This document shows, in pieces, positions 46,899-58,233 of a DNA stretch of 64,000 bases. The number at the start of each line of letters is the position of its first letter. The stretch's first letter is position 1. The stretch covers positions 18,104,001-18,168,000 of the forward strand of contig CM041465.1 in the NCBI GenBank assembly GCA_023213395.1, written 5' to 3'. The DNA is from Cycas panzhihuaensis (taxonomy: Eukaryota; Cycadophyta). A program made the translations under genes and the position numbers. The notes under the pieces are model-generated. The model did no database searches. It saw nothing but the letters and a program-made list of their open reading frames with translations, and had not been told where the DNA came from.

Positions 46899-49217
46899 AT
46901 GGCGAGCGCTCGACCAAACCCAGTGAGCAGATCTTTAAAACTATAGCCCATCTTATGATTTAAAGTTTATAGATTTTTACTATTTTTTATGTAGTTTTGG
47001 AGCTCCATATAGGCAAGGAATGATCTCCAGGAGTCCAAACTATACCAATAAAGAGGCAGGATTGAGGCATTAAGCAACCTTGGTCCCAGTGGGCCTAGTT
47101 ATGGCTCACTTTGAAATATTTTTTGGGTTTTTTGGGTGGAAAACCCCCCTTTTAGGGGGGTGACATTTGCACCACGGTAAAGATCATGGTGCCGTGATCT
47201 TTGCTGTGGGGCCCTGATCACCATGGGACCCAGACCAAACTCTGCAGTATCGTGAAGTTTGGCATGGTGCAAAGGCAGAACTGCTAAAAAATGAAGATAG
47301 GGGCCGAAGGGTCCCCAAATCTCGACTGAATGAGGCTGAGATATAGTCCAAAGGATGAGGGGTAAGCATAGGTCAAGGTCTGACTTGTTTCATGGTGTTT
47401 TACAGGTTGTGATCATGGTAGAGAACCGTGAGAACATAGGTATAGCTATACTTAGCTTTGCTGAGATGATGACACAGGAGGATAGGCAGATCCTAGCGAG
47501 GTGTGGCATGCTGAAGGTCATGAGGACACCCTAGTATACATTGAATCACAGATTACTAGTGGATATAATGTCTCATTGGGATAGACAGAGGCATGTCTTC
47601 TATCTACCCCAAGTAGGGGATGTATCGATGACACCAGGAGATATCAGGAGGATACTAGGGAATGCAAGCGATAAGGAGGTCGGCGACATTAGGGCCCTTA
47701 ACAATGAGGCAGCACATAGGGAGGCTTCTACTTTCTTTATAGGTTCAGACAGGTGGGAGAGGCAAGGGATACCTCTCTAGATCATGGTGATGTCAGGGAT
47801 TTCTCGGGTGAGGAAACTAATCACGTTATGTGTTCTGTTCTGGATATCCTAGAAACAGAACTATAGGGATATACCAGGTGGTTAGATGGACACAGTGCAC
47901 CGGTGTGAGGTAGGAGAGAGGTTGGACTAGGCTACTCTCATAGCGGTGAACCTCGTCGCGCAACTAGATGCCATTTGAGTAGCAGGGAAGGGTGGACTAT
48001 CATATAGTACCCTACTACAGTGCTAGTTTTTTGACCACTTTGGAGTAGTGGTGCCAACAGGGGGACCACACCCTATCGCAGAGTGGGCCCCAATGGTACA
48101 TAGGTGGCAGACTAGGTTTAGAGGAGCCGAGGACCAGGATCATGTCCGTCGCTTAGTGGGGGCCACATCGCTAGACCTCCTCACCATGACAGACTATATA
48201 GCAGACCCATACAGAGTGGTGAGGTGAGATAGCGATGATGAGGTAGGTGGGGCAGGAGTGCCCCCAGGAGATTATGAGGGTGGCGATGGAGGTGATGGGG
48301 CCAGTCCATCATGAGCTGCAGGAGAGGCAGGTCTATCAGGGACCACAGGTAGAGAGGCAGGTCCATCAGGGACTACAGGCAGAGAGGTAGGCCCCTCAAG
48401 AGCTTCAGAGGAGAGCAGGGGCCCAATGATATGGGCCCACAGGTTACGGATCGTCAAGAGGTCCAGAGAGGCAACTACATCAACTAAGGAGAGGAGGGAT
48501 GCCCTAGTGGCTGGGGTGGTGGCCAAGGAGGTACCCAAGGAGAAGGAGGTACCTGTAGCTGGTGGAGTGCCTGAGGCAGAGGTAGTCACCTAAGTAGAGG
48601 AGCCAACAGCCATACCAGGTGAGACATGACTAACTCCTATCATCGTTTGATTACCAGATATACATATATAGTTTGATTTTGATTTGATATACATATAGAC
48701 ATGTACTGATACATGATATGTTGGATTTGCAGGTATAGTGGATATCTAGAGACTGGTGGAGGCAGTAGTTCAGGAGATGTTGCCCCGGGCCTATACAGAG
48801 GGTCAGCCTCCCATCTAGGCAGGTGATGAGCCCAGATTGGCAGGCGCCCATGCGGCAGCGTTCACCCCATTGGTGAGGGTGAGGGACATATGGATTGCAG
48901 AGTCCCAGGAGAATGAGGCATGTGCGAGATGGCAACAGGTAGAGCTAGATACCACCCGAGCTTACAGGGATGCCCTATAGAGTCAGGTACATGCGTTGGA
49001 GGCTCAAGGAGGAGCCAGAGGAGATACGGAGAGCCGTATCTGACTGGCGGTGATGGAGGAGCATCTCAGAGGGATGGAGGAGAGGCTCCACAGTGTCGAG
49101 AGTGATTGAGATCGTATCCAGGCCTGATACGATCGACTGGTGGATGAGGTAGTGTCGAGGTCAATGAGGAGCAGGACACATATTCACATAGTGGCGACAA
49201 CCCCGAGGAGGCCATGA
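46899..49217 (+). pseudogene. PMD-like spliced gene antisense within B
   Basis: Exon 1 is 46899-46922 (MASARPNP), exon 2 47406-48618 and exon 3 48733-49217. The introns are 483 bp (CCA|GTGAGC..TTTTACAG) and 114 bp (CCAG|GTGAGA..TTTGCAG). With these splices one frame of about 574 codons is continuous; only stops at former Trp, Gln or Arg codons interrupt it, and there are no frameshifts. The N-terminal ~100 residues contain RHVFYLPQVGDVSMTPGDIRRILG (split: RHVFYLPQ, GDVSMTPGDIRRILG), resembling the plant mobile domain. Next come a conserved LTRCEV/HFG..VPTGGPHPI region, three tandem repeats of a REAGPSGTTG unit (48310-48390), and a charged C-terminal part with LEAQGGARGD, MEEHLRGMEERLHSVES, probably coiled coil. 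It lies on the strand opposite gag and RNase H with its own TATA box. Function is unknown; PMD proteins in plants are linked to chromatin silencing and occur in transposons. The PMD assignment is by motif only. Confidence 0.72.
46923..47405 (+). other. intron 1 of the antisense gene (B), with conserved hairpin
   Basis: Donor CCA|GTGAGC and acceptor GTTTTACAG. Inside lie a perfect C6-TTTTA-G6 type hairpin (47145-47161) and palindromic 'atcatggtgccgtgat'-type motifs (47165-47270) that resemble the 'cgcggtaccac' repeats of the LTR. The intron of copy C (58419-58913) has a similar hairpin (58624-58642) and motif. Confidence 0.6.
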
Positions 49218-50037
49218 GATGAGGGGAGTGAGGCAGGAGGCTCCCAGAGATTGAGGAGGAGTCTGGGAAGCATGTGGTCCCCAAGAGAGGGATCACATCG
49301 ACCAGGAGATGATGCCCCAGGGGCGGGGTAGTAGTAGAGTTGTATATAGGAGTTTTGCTTTAGACAGGGGAAAGCACAGATCTCCATGGAGTCACCATAT
49401 GTAGTCACATGATTGTACCCTCCCTGTAAGGACATCGGCTTCCCACGGATGATGTACCATACTATTTGTACGACATGACATGATTATTTTGATGAATATA
49501 GACGAGGTGATTAGTACCCCAATTGATATACGATGATATGTATCATAATATGTGATAGATGATATATATGCTTTTGTTTACATGTTTATATATGTGTATG
49601 CACGAGGGTGCATAGATGCATGAGAATATGTATGATTGATGATGTTTTGAGTTGATCATTGGATGATTCTTGTGTTATAATATTTGTTTGAGCTATACAC
49701 ATTTCCTTTCATGCAAGGCCATATTCCTAGCAGAGACACACACGTTCACCATGAGTAGCGGTGATAGATACATGTGAGTCTAGGAGATAGGGTAGCACAC
49801 ACGTCCACATGGGAGCATAGTGGGATATGCAAAGGAAATGCCAAATAGGACGGGAGTGATGACACTTCATAGCGTCATCCTAATTGGGGAATGCCCAAAT
49901 AGGAGGACGAGGTTCCCAAAAGAATAGGAACAAGGGCTCTGCGAGAGGAACAAAAAAGAAATGAGAAGGCCACCCTAAGTCGTCATTCCACCTGTGGCTA
50001 GGGGGAATGGGAACAAGCTTAGGATGGTAGTTTAGGC
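49218..50037. other. 3' flank of the antisense gene in B
   Basis: No ORF supported. Contains ATG/TAT-rich sequence (49440-49640), an imperfect inverted repeat of cctttcatgca/tatgcaaagg type (49690 and 49835) and a gatgac..gtcatc hairpin (49858-49880). Most of it is missing in C, where the gene's end is followed within about 50 bp by the segment equivalent to 50035. Confidence 0.5.
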
Positions 50038-51086
50038 TTATTTCAGAGCATAAAGGGAGGAGGAAATGTGCCTAGCCCATACAGGGGTAGGGGTAGTCGC
50101 ATATAGAATCAGAGATAGGTGACAAAGGGTAGGCCCTGTGTGGCTAGGCCTTCTAGTAAACTCACTATGGTCAGAACTAGATGAGTGTAACAGACCTGAC
50201 ACATGACAGATCACGTGGTAAGGTTGTGTTTGAGTAGGAGTGGCTCTAGTCCTGGGTAAGGATTTAGAACATGAAGAAGAAGTGCCTCTATGAGTGGCTC
50301 GTCGATGTGGATGCCTACGTAAAACCACTCGAGGAGGGTGAAAAGATGAAAGAAGTGGCTGGTTTAGAACCAACAGCTTGCGAGCCAATGTAGAATGAAG
50401 AGGAGTAAGAATATCTGATCGAGATATCTGCCTAGGTGCTCATGAAACCAGGGTGACACGCTGAGGAGGAGGTTCATAACCCTCACTATCTGACTTAGAA
50501 TCACCCATGATGGCTAAGTGACCATAACTACCTACACCAATAGAGGCAATCCTGACTAGGTTTGGCTCATGACATGGCATAAGGTCTAGCTGATGAAGGT
50601 CAGTCTCCTAAAACAAAGGTCCCATAGAAGGGGTAGCCTCCTTAGGATTACTATCTTCATCATCGAAGACAACCTGGCAGGCTAGATGAGAGGTGTGAGA
50701 TGGCATAGGCTCATGAGCGACAACTTTAACTCGCCCTTCATGGACAAATTTAAGTTGCCCTCAATGTAAGGAGTAGATTGCTCCCATTTGATCAATCTAT
50801 GGTCGGCCTAATAAGAGGTTGTACTCCATATCGATATTGAGTATAACAACTTCGACAGAAATGGTCTTCCCTCCTAAGGTGAGGGAAAGGGAGACTGTCC
50901 CTAAGGGGGACTTCTTAGTCCCATCATACCCTTGGCATTTCCAAGGGACAGACTCAAGAGCTATTATGTCTAGCTCCTTGAGCATATGCACAGGCATAGC
51001 ATTAACTGAGGAGCTATTATCTACAATGGTCCTCTTTGTGATAAAATTAGGGGTGTCTACAGAAATGACAAATAGGTAATGCAAAA
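50038..51086 (-). pseudogene. retropepsin-type protease and downstream linker of B
   Basis: The minus strand from 51084 reads ITKRTIVDNSSSVNAMP, in which the active-site DTGSS-like motif is VDNSSS, then GTVSLSLTLGGKT and EYNLLLGRP followed by an in-frame TAG at the invariant Trp of LLGRPW, then IDQMGAIYS..LKF. This order (active site, flap, LLGRPWI..GA.PS..HQ.LKF) is the Gypsy aspartic protease. The frame continues as a low-complexity linker through VKVVAHEPMPSHTSHL to about 50040 (LARKLLVLNQPLL..), which in autonomous relatives would lead to RT. Here it runs out at the junction with post-integrase sequence, so the polymerase and integrase are deleted. The Asp of the active site is still present. 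Confidence 0.82.
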
Positions 51087-51499
51087 GCTTCTCTCATTTA
51101 CTAGGATATGGGAGATCACAGGGATCAAATAAGATGGCAAGTGGTCCATAGGAGGTGGCATCTACCGCATGGATTGAAGCATCTTGTTGGCCAAGAGCAT
51201 CGAGAAGAAGAATGCATTGCTCAGGGTAGCTTCTCAAGACATCCATCAAGGACATCCCCACAACGACAATGTGGAGCTCATCAACGATAAAGAAGGGCTT
51301 CCCCTTCGTAGTAGGTTAGGGAAGCACCCTTTGAAAATCGTAATGACCAAGGTGTACGGGACTGGTCTTGGGAAGTGTAGGTGCTTCCAGAAGAGGATCA
51401 AGGTAAGATATGGATGAAGAGGCGCTAGTGACTTCTTTAACGGCTTGAAACCAAGTTAAGGCATATAGGGAGGTGGCCTCAAGCATTTGGATCATCTTC

Positions 51500-53782
51500 T
51501 TTCCCTTATTCTGGGACTACGAAGGTGAAGGGGTATGATGATCAGGGGAATGTGAGGAAGAAGATGAATCCTGCATGCCCTTCCCTTTGGCATGTGAAGG
51601 GCAAGAATTTAGAGATCTTTCCCAGTTCTGGTTGTTCTTTGGTTGAGCGTTATGATCACACTCACCATACTTAGGGAATAGATTCCTATGGACCAGTTGG
51701 TCAAGGTTGGGCCTTGAGGCCTGTTTAGGAGATGAGTCACATTGTGGGGCATCCCTAGGATGTTGAACCTGACAACGTGCATTGTCATGGAAACATTCTC
51801 CATGAATAGAACACCATTTCTTCTCAAGTGAGGAATCTGTTTTCCTTGCTTGAGAGGACTGAGTGTTGCTGCCCTTAGGAGGAGCAGCTTGAAAAGCTTG
51901 TTAGATTTATTTGTTGGATGTAGGTGACGAAGGAGCTTGAAGTTTAAGTTCCTTCATCATACGTTCGAATGAACATATAGCAGAAGTGAGTGGATCTAGG
52001 GTCTTCTCGGTTGAGTGAGAAGAAGACCTAGTGGATTATTGTGGTTTGGTTTCTTTGGTTTGGGGTGGTGCCTCACGTCATTGTGAGGGCTTAAGGGGCT
52101 TCTTGAGTCTAGCCTGGATCTCAATAGCTTCAAGCGCTAAGCACTTTGTGATGGCAGAATCACATGTGGTTGCCCCCATCTTAAGGACTTCCACATGGAC
52201 CTCAGGGTGAAGTACATTAACGAAGAGGTCCCTCTTTAATTCCTCAGGCAAAGTAGCCTTAGTGGAATGGAGGAGGTCATGGAATCACCATACAAAGTCA
52301 CGATTCATCTCATTGTGGCCCTATTTGAGCGAAAGGAGGGATTTCATTCCACTTTCAAATGGATGAGCCACATCAAAATAGTTGATGAACTCATTCACAA
52401 GTTGCTAGAATGAGAAAATGGAATGAGCAGGCAGCGATAAAACCATTTAAGGGCATCACCTTGTAGGGATCATGGAAATAATTTCATTAATATATGATCA
52501 TAGGCCCAGTAGTCTATGTACACCATACAAAAACTATAGACGTGCTCTGCTGGATCCTACGATGAAGTTCCATCGAACTTAGGAACTTCAGGAGGATGAG
52601 GTGGTAAGTTGGTTCTTAGCACCTCAATAGATAATGGTGTCAATCTATAATCCATAAAGGGACATACCCTCACCTAGACCATAGCATCGGCAATTGTTGA
52701 ACAAGGAACAGATGGGGGTGAAGGGCCCATCCCTTCTTAAGGAAATATCCCTTGCTGGAAAGGGACTTAGGGATAAGTGCTTTGAAAGGAAGTTGGGTTT
52801 CCTTACAAAGGCACAGTATGAGGAGCTATGCAATATGGTAGAAATGAGGGGTGAGAGATTGGGTTCTGTCCATATGGGCCACCTGTAGGTGGCACAACCC
52901 CATATGGATGTAAAGGGTCCACCCCATAAAATGGAATGTGGTTCCCTTTACCATTCCCCTAAGGATGAGATGCATAGCCTGGGGGTACGTAAAGACAAGG
53001 ACCACTAGGTTGGACTTGAATATATGTGGGAGCGAATCCCATATGACTAGTAGTAGGGGTATTAGTAGGACCTCTAGGCCTACTAGGAAATGCATGTGCC
53101 ACATTAGGAAGTGGCATGTTGGCTTGACTAGGGAAATGTATGCTAACCCTAAGCTGGGAGAAAGACACACCACGAGAGGGCCTCAAAGAGTTGGGACCAT
53201 GATGAGAAGTAGGGGGTGTAATAGTCATCCCAAGGGTAGATGTAAAGATCGAACGTGACAGATGCGTAAGCACAAAGGGGTTGCTTGTTGTGGGAGGAGT
53301 AGATGCAGATGAAGACAGCGGGGCAGGCGCGGATGAGGAAGGTGCTCCACCACGTAAGGCATCTTCAAACCATCTAGGACATGATTGAAGATGAGTAGCA
53401 CGAAAGCACTTGTTAAGAGCTTCGACCACATCGGTAGGAGAGGTTTCCACTTGATCGCAAGAGGTAGACAAGACCTCAAACTAAGTAGAACCCTTAGGGT
53501 ACTCCTCATAAGAGTCACCACCTGGGTGATGAATCTTAAGAGAAGATGGGCCCTATACTCCATGAGTAGAGGGTTGGGCATCAAGTGGGCGATGTTGATC
53601 ACCTGGATAGTAAATAGGATCGTCATCCTCTTGGGTGGACCCCAGGAAAGATGTGGGGAATTCATGAGCTCCCAAAGCAAAGGCATGATAAGCCCAATAT
53701 AAAGGGTATCCTTCCATTATCGAATCAAGATCCGACAATGGAAGAGGGCAGTATGCAGGATCTTCTAACAATGGAGGCAAAT
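51500..53782 (-). pseudogene. Gypsy gag of B
   Basis: The product starts near 53780 with MPPLLEDPAYCPLPLSDLDS and a Pro/Ser/Thr-rich N-terminal region. At about 52580-52400 it enters the gag domain: EVPKFDGTSS.DPAEHVYSF, YDHILMKLFPRSLQGDALKWF. This is the Retrotrans_gag core ('F.GT.DP.EH...F......D...K.FP.SL.G.A..WF'). A basic region and a partial zinc-knuckle-like CSIHGECFHDNARC follow near 51800, then the linker to protease. The frame is held for about 600 codons with stops mostly at Gln/Trp/Arg, plus one or two probable shifts near 52400. Gag forms the particle and packages RNA. The 5' end is 170 bp from the PBS. A start further upstream cannot be excluded. Confidence 0.82.
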
Positions 53783-53954
53783 CACGTAGGTGATGTGAGA
53801 AGCATCACATACAAAACTTGTCAATACATTAGAAGAGGAAAAAGAATGCAAAGTATGTGTTGGGGGTTGCCCAACAAAAGAAACAAGTATGGAAAACTAC
53901 TAAAAGGTAGCAGTACCAACAAAAGGGATAGAAACTAACTCACTTACTAGAAGG

Positions 53955-53972
53955 TCCCCAGTATGGTCGCCA
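53955..53972 (-). promoter_or_regulatory. primer binding site of B
   Basis: Minus strand TGGCGACCATACTGGGGA one base after the LTR end CCA. The TGGCGAC..CTGGGGA form is common in plant Gypsy elements of the Ogre/Tat group; the tRNA (Arg or Asp type) is not certain. Confidence 0.82.
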
Positions 53973-53973
53973 A

Positions 53974-56779
53974 TGGATGCGTGTCTACAGGATGGTCGCT
54001 ATGCTTGATAAGAATGAAGATAGTCAACAACTGATGTTGAGGGTGTGGATGAGAACCTATAAGTAAAGGGAATACCATGCAGGCCGTCTATGCACCAGAG
54101 CGTGAGTTTGGGACTTGCGAATGGCACCCAACTACCTTGGAGTAGCTTTTAAACCGAAAGAAAAGATGCATATGGGGGTAGCCTGGATGGTCTCAAGAGG
54201 AAGGTCCTCCCACCCTTGGATGGCTGGAAGGGAAGGAGAGGAATCCTCAATAGGGTTTCCTACGACGAAGGAAAATAAAGCCAACAGGATATATGCAAAG
54301 GGCCTAGGATAAATATGGGTAGGCTTCCCTCGATTATTTGATTTAGACGAATACAACTAAGGGAAGGAGTAAGAAATGGACTAAAAAAAGGAAACTCTTT
54401 CCTTTTCTCTCTCTTTCACTCAATATGCAAAGGACAAGAGAAAATAAAAGGAAGTATAAGCATTTCATATGCAGGTAAGCAACCTAGATGAAATGCATCT
54501 ATGGGTGTTTTTCAGGATGGGTAGGAGGAAGGGATGGAATGTATTTCCTACTATGCCCTTTTCTACAAAAAAAATAAGCATGCAACATTCTTATGCAAAA
54601 GATGCAAGTAGCTAATTGATTTCTCCTTTTTGCTCTTATGTGACCTATTAGATTAATATAATAGATTTTGTATAAAAGCAAAAAAGAGAAAAAGAGGTGA
54701 TGGGAAAGAGTGACAGAACGTACCTAGAAAGTATAGCATTCGATGAAGGACCTCACTCGTGCACAACATACGCCCTCTCACTAATCGGTTACTGTATGAC
54801 CAAGGTTGATGCAGAAGACAAGGGCTTCCTTACCTTCACCTCGTAAGAGATAAGCAAAATGGAAAAGATAAGGAAAGCAAACGAAACGAAAGAGAAAAGG
54901 AGAGTAAGGGTTTACTTGGAACTGGATGTCCTTTCCCTTCATGGATGTTGCTTCGAACCTGCACACACAAGTGTTTCTCCCTTCTAAGAAGGGGCTACAA
55001 AAAGGCTATATGTATGCAAATATATATAATGTGAATGCTAAAACATTATATTTAAATTAAAGTAAATACTACTGCAAACAACTCAACTTTCCTCAAAGTA
55101 AACCACACACATCAAGCAAGAAAAAGGGAAGGGCAACCTCACGATGGTAAAACCCTCCACTAAAGTTCTTCACGCAGCCTTTAGGTACAGCAAGGTAGGG
55201 GTATGTGGAAGTTTATGGATAACCAACAAGCATGAGAATGTATGGGGTAAGATGTCAGAGAGATACCAAGGGAATAGAGTCACTATGGACAGCGATCCGT
55301 CAAACAAGTCTCACCAAAGACCCTAACGGATACCGGGCAAAGTTAGGGGCATGAAGGAGGCCCAAAAGAGGGGTGTGCAGGCCTGGAACCAGTGAAATAA
55401 GGGCTACATACGCTAATATCCAACACAGGCCAAGACTCCACCCTCTCCTAGTTACCCAAGAAAAGCATGGAAGTAGGAGAACAAAGACGGGAAGGGGGTT
55501 TCCCTTGGGGAGTAGGTTTGAGTGGGATGGATACCGTCTTACTCCCTTCACCCAGTCTTTATGAGTCTTCTCCTGGTGCTTTTTTGATAAAAACTAGCAG
55601 AGAAATGGGGTGGAAATAGGAAAGCACAAAGCTAGACTCAAAGAAAGACAATTTCTACTACAGCCAAAATGGAAGAGAGCAGGAAAATATACTTGAAAAT
55701 GAGTCCAATATGGAAAGAATACACATAAAACTATGAAAATAAGACCAAAGGTCATGCTGGACTGAGTCTAGGGTGGATTTGCCCTTATACCTAGTGAGAA
55801 AGAGGAGCTCCTACAAGGTTTGTAGGAGGTTTCCCTAAGAAAGGCTGTAGAAGATACTTGTTGAGGCATAGTTGAAGAGAACCACGAAAATCTTGCTTGA
55901 AAGTGCTTGGAGGAGGGCCTCCCACCATGGATAAGAGATGTTTTAGGCAGATCCTGAGCTGAAGTAGTAGGAAACATAGGATTACAGATGCACCTATGGA
56001 AGGGAGGAGGAAAGGAGCAGAAAGGCAGCAATAGAATATGAAATTAGGGAGCCAAGAGATGTGAAATGATGATCTTTTTGGGTTTTATACCCATCTCAAC
56101 CCTAATTGAGTGTTTAGGGCATGAATAGGGCTGAGCTGGGTACATGGCCACATGGAAATTCTGTGGAAAAGGTGACAATTTCCATGGCAGATATAAAAAA
56201 TAAGTTGCAAAAGTTGCACTACTGTAATCATCACGATACCGCGGTAAACATCGCAGTACCGCTTAGTTTACAACGGTGTGGGACCAAGAAGCCAAAATAG
56301 CCACAGTCAAGATTCTGGGAGCCCTAAAAGGTGATGTGGTAGACCTGGGAAAGCCTGGCCCTCCTGTCCAAGTGGCTATGGAGAGTCCAAGAGGCATATG
56401 AACTAGACTAAATGAACCATCAACAACTAAAGTTCCCAGCAATGTCGTGATAGGGACATAGGGTCAAGGTATAAGCATATCATACAAGTCAAATGAGGCT
56501 TAAGGTAATGTGGAGGTAGCACGGAGGGTCGTAGACTTCCATGGGGATGCCTACCTTGCAGAAAGGTAGGTCCCACGGGTTGTCATAGGCTCATAATACG
56601 ACAAGTAGCATAATCAAGTAGCGGATGCAAGGTGATCATACAAATGAAGCAAGCAGTCATGCAATGAGGTAATGCTTATGTCAACCTTTCCAAAGGAATA
56701 ATAAAAGCGAAAAGGAAGAAGCATACATGTGTTTACCTGAGTTGACCTATTTGTATCCATTCCCAGTAGTTAGAAAACA
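53974..56779 (-). repeat. 5' LTR of B
   Basis: 2.806 kb. On the plus strand it begins TGGATGCGTGTC and ends GTTAGAAAACA, colinear with 42540-45348. The TATA box is at 56081-56090. The PBS follows on the minus side. Confidence 0.9.
56081..56090 (-). promoter_or_regulatory. TATA box in 5' LTR of B
   Basis: Minus strand GTATAAAACC, same position and context as in the 3' LTR. This copy would drive the element transcript. Confidence 0.65.
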
Positions 56780-57269
56780 ATAGCAAAACCTCATCACTCA
56801 AGAATATATGAGGATGGTGAATACTGTCAACACAAATGAGTCAATAACATCTACTTATGCAAGTATGTTGTCATCCATTGGGAGTTACAAATGCCATGAT
56901 GAATCACATAGACAGAAGCAAAGATGAAGTAGCGTGGGGGTTTCCCATACATCACCTAAGAGTGTAGTATGAAGGAATGAGGGGATGGAAGGGGGTTATC
57001 CCCATCGCCTACATGTGCAATGCAAATGCTATATAGGATGTAAACATAGTCAAAAGTAGATGCAAAGTAGAAACCTATAAATATAAAGTGTTAATATATA
57101 AAAGAAACGTGCCACAGATGGTATGATAATAGAGAAAATGAATAAACTAGTGGTCACCATAGTTTAACCTCATTAGTGGCCTATTTTCAAAGGTGCCAGG
57201 GAGACTGGCCAATGGTATGAGAAGAAGGTCAGTGTACGAGCTTGACGACGGATCACCTAGAGGAGGGAG

Positions 57270-57665
57270 GTGATGCTCCAAGATGTAGTAGATGAGACTA
57301 TCTGCCTCAACATTCTAACCTTGAGGGATATATCAAATATCCATGGAGGAGAAGAGGGATAGTAATGACCTAGTAGTCAATGCAAGGGACCTTAATTATG
57401 GGCAACAAACCTAGTAAACTTGGGTTAGCCACAACATGATGACTTAAGAGTCACAATGAAGGATATTGGAGCCATGGTGGAAGCATAGTGCATCAATGAG
57501 AGCTTCAATAATAGCTATGTATTCAACCTCATTATTCATAGCCTCGACCAAGTAGACTTTGAAATGCATGTAATTATTCTTAAAGGGATCATAAAAGATC
57601 GATGTAGTTGTGGAGGGTCCAAGGTTGCCGTAACTACCACCATTAGTAAAGATGAGTAGAACCAT
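57270..57665 (-). pseudogene. stand-alone RNase H ORF of C
   Basis: ATG 57665 starts MVLLIFTNGGSYGNLGPS. NNEVEYIAIIEAL follows, then HCDS, and YIPQG.NVEADSLIY closes the domain near 57290. Three of four acidic catalytic positions are kept, and the first Asp has become Asn (TNGGS). The start codon is at the same place, 6-7 codons before that residue, as in B and K. The ORF lies about 700 bp upstream (minus sense) of the 3' LTR insertion point and about 3.1 kb after the integrase end. It is separate from the RNase H fused to RT (61990-62500), so C carries two RNase H domains of different origin. Confidence 0.85.
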
Positions 57666-58224
57666 GGCGAAAAAAAAAGAGGATTTTTGCCCAAGTGATA
57701 GAAGAATAGGTAGTAGCACTATCAAGGTAGAAAAGGGTTAGTAATGGGGCTATAATAGCTTAAAGTGACTGGATATATTAGATATGAAAGGATAGGAGAG
57801 CCCTGGGGATAGGCTACTAGGCTGGTAGAGGGCCTACCCAATGAAAGGGATGAGAATATGTGCTGAAACATGATCTTTTGGCACTTCTAGGGGTATGATA
57901 AGGCTAGCGATGGCCTATAAGAGGGTAGGAGATCTCCCCTGGAGCCTCATGGGATCAAACAGATGGCAGAAATGGATTCAGGATGTCAAAACGAACTAAC
58001 AGAGTATAAATATGAGTAGGTTTTGGAGAGGCACAAAAATTAAGATGATAAGGCCTCTAGTGGGCTGAAGAAACCCACCATAAATGCATAGATAAGGGCA
58101 AAAAAGAGACCCCAAGGGTATAATAGGGTTTGGCCCCTGAAAGAGAAAGTGATACAAATGAAAAAAGGATCCTAAGGGCTATGCTCTCTAGAAAAGAGGA
58201 GGTGGTACCTCAGAAGGCCTCGCA

Positions 58225-58233
58225 AATAAAAGG
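58225..58233 (+). promoter_or_regulatory. TATA-like box of antisense gene (C)
   Basis: AATAAAAGG about 165 bp before the ATG at 58395, at the aligned position of CTATATAAG in B. It is slightly degenerate. Confidence 0.5.

Larger units (their letters stand above)
42540..56779 (-). mobile_element. giant Ty3/Gypsy element B, lacking pol enzymes
   Basis: 14.2-kb minus-strand element with LTRs at 53974-56779 (5') and 42540-45348 (3'), each 2.81 kb. It has PBS 53955-53972, gag (53780-51500), protease (51084-50797), an antisense PMD-like spliced gene (46899-49217 plus), a stand-alone RNase H (46194-45772) and PPT 45349-45362. RT, the RT-linked RNase H and integrase are absent: sequence after the protease linker goes directly (about 50035) to the segment that follows integrase in C (60668). 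Target duplication: GTAGT (42535-42539) versus ATAGC (56780-56784), 3 of 5 identical with two transitions. LTRs differ by about 10-12% by eye. Confidence 0.88.

Noticed and set aside
48181-48935. Minus-strand ORFs across the antisense gene
   Set aside because: Composition shadows of the Gly/Ser/Glu-rich exon 2; the plus-strand frame is continuous through both splice sites.
52694-53938. Plus-strand ORFs opposite gag of B
   Set aside because: The minus frame contains the gag core motifs; the plus frames have none.
53974-56779. The order pol - LTR - gag - LTR as a tandem array with a shared LTR made by unequal recombination
   Set aside because: Nested insertion explains more: removing B restores the PPT of C, target bases are recognisable on both sides, and LTR C is clearly different from LTRs A and B.
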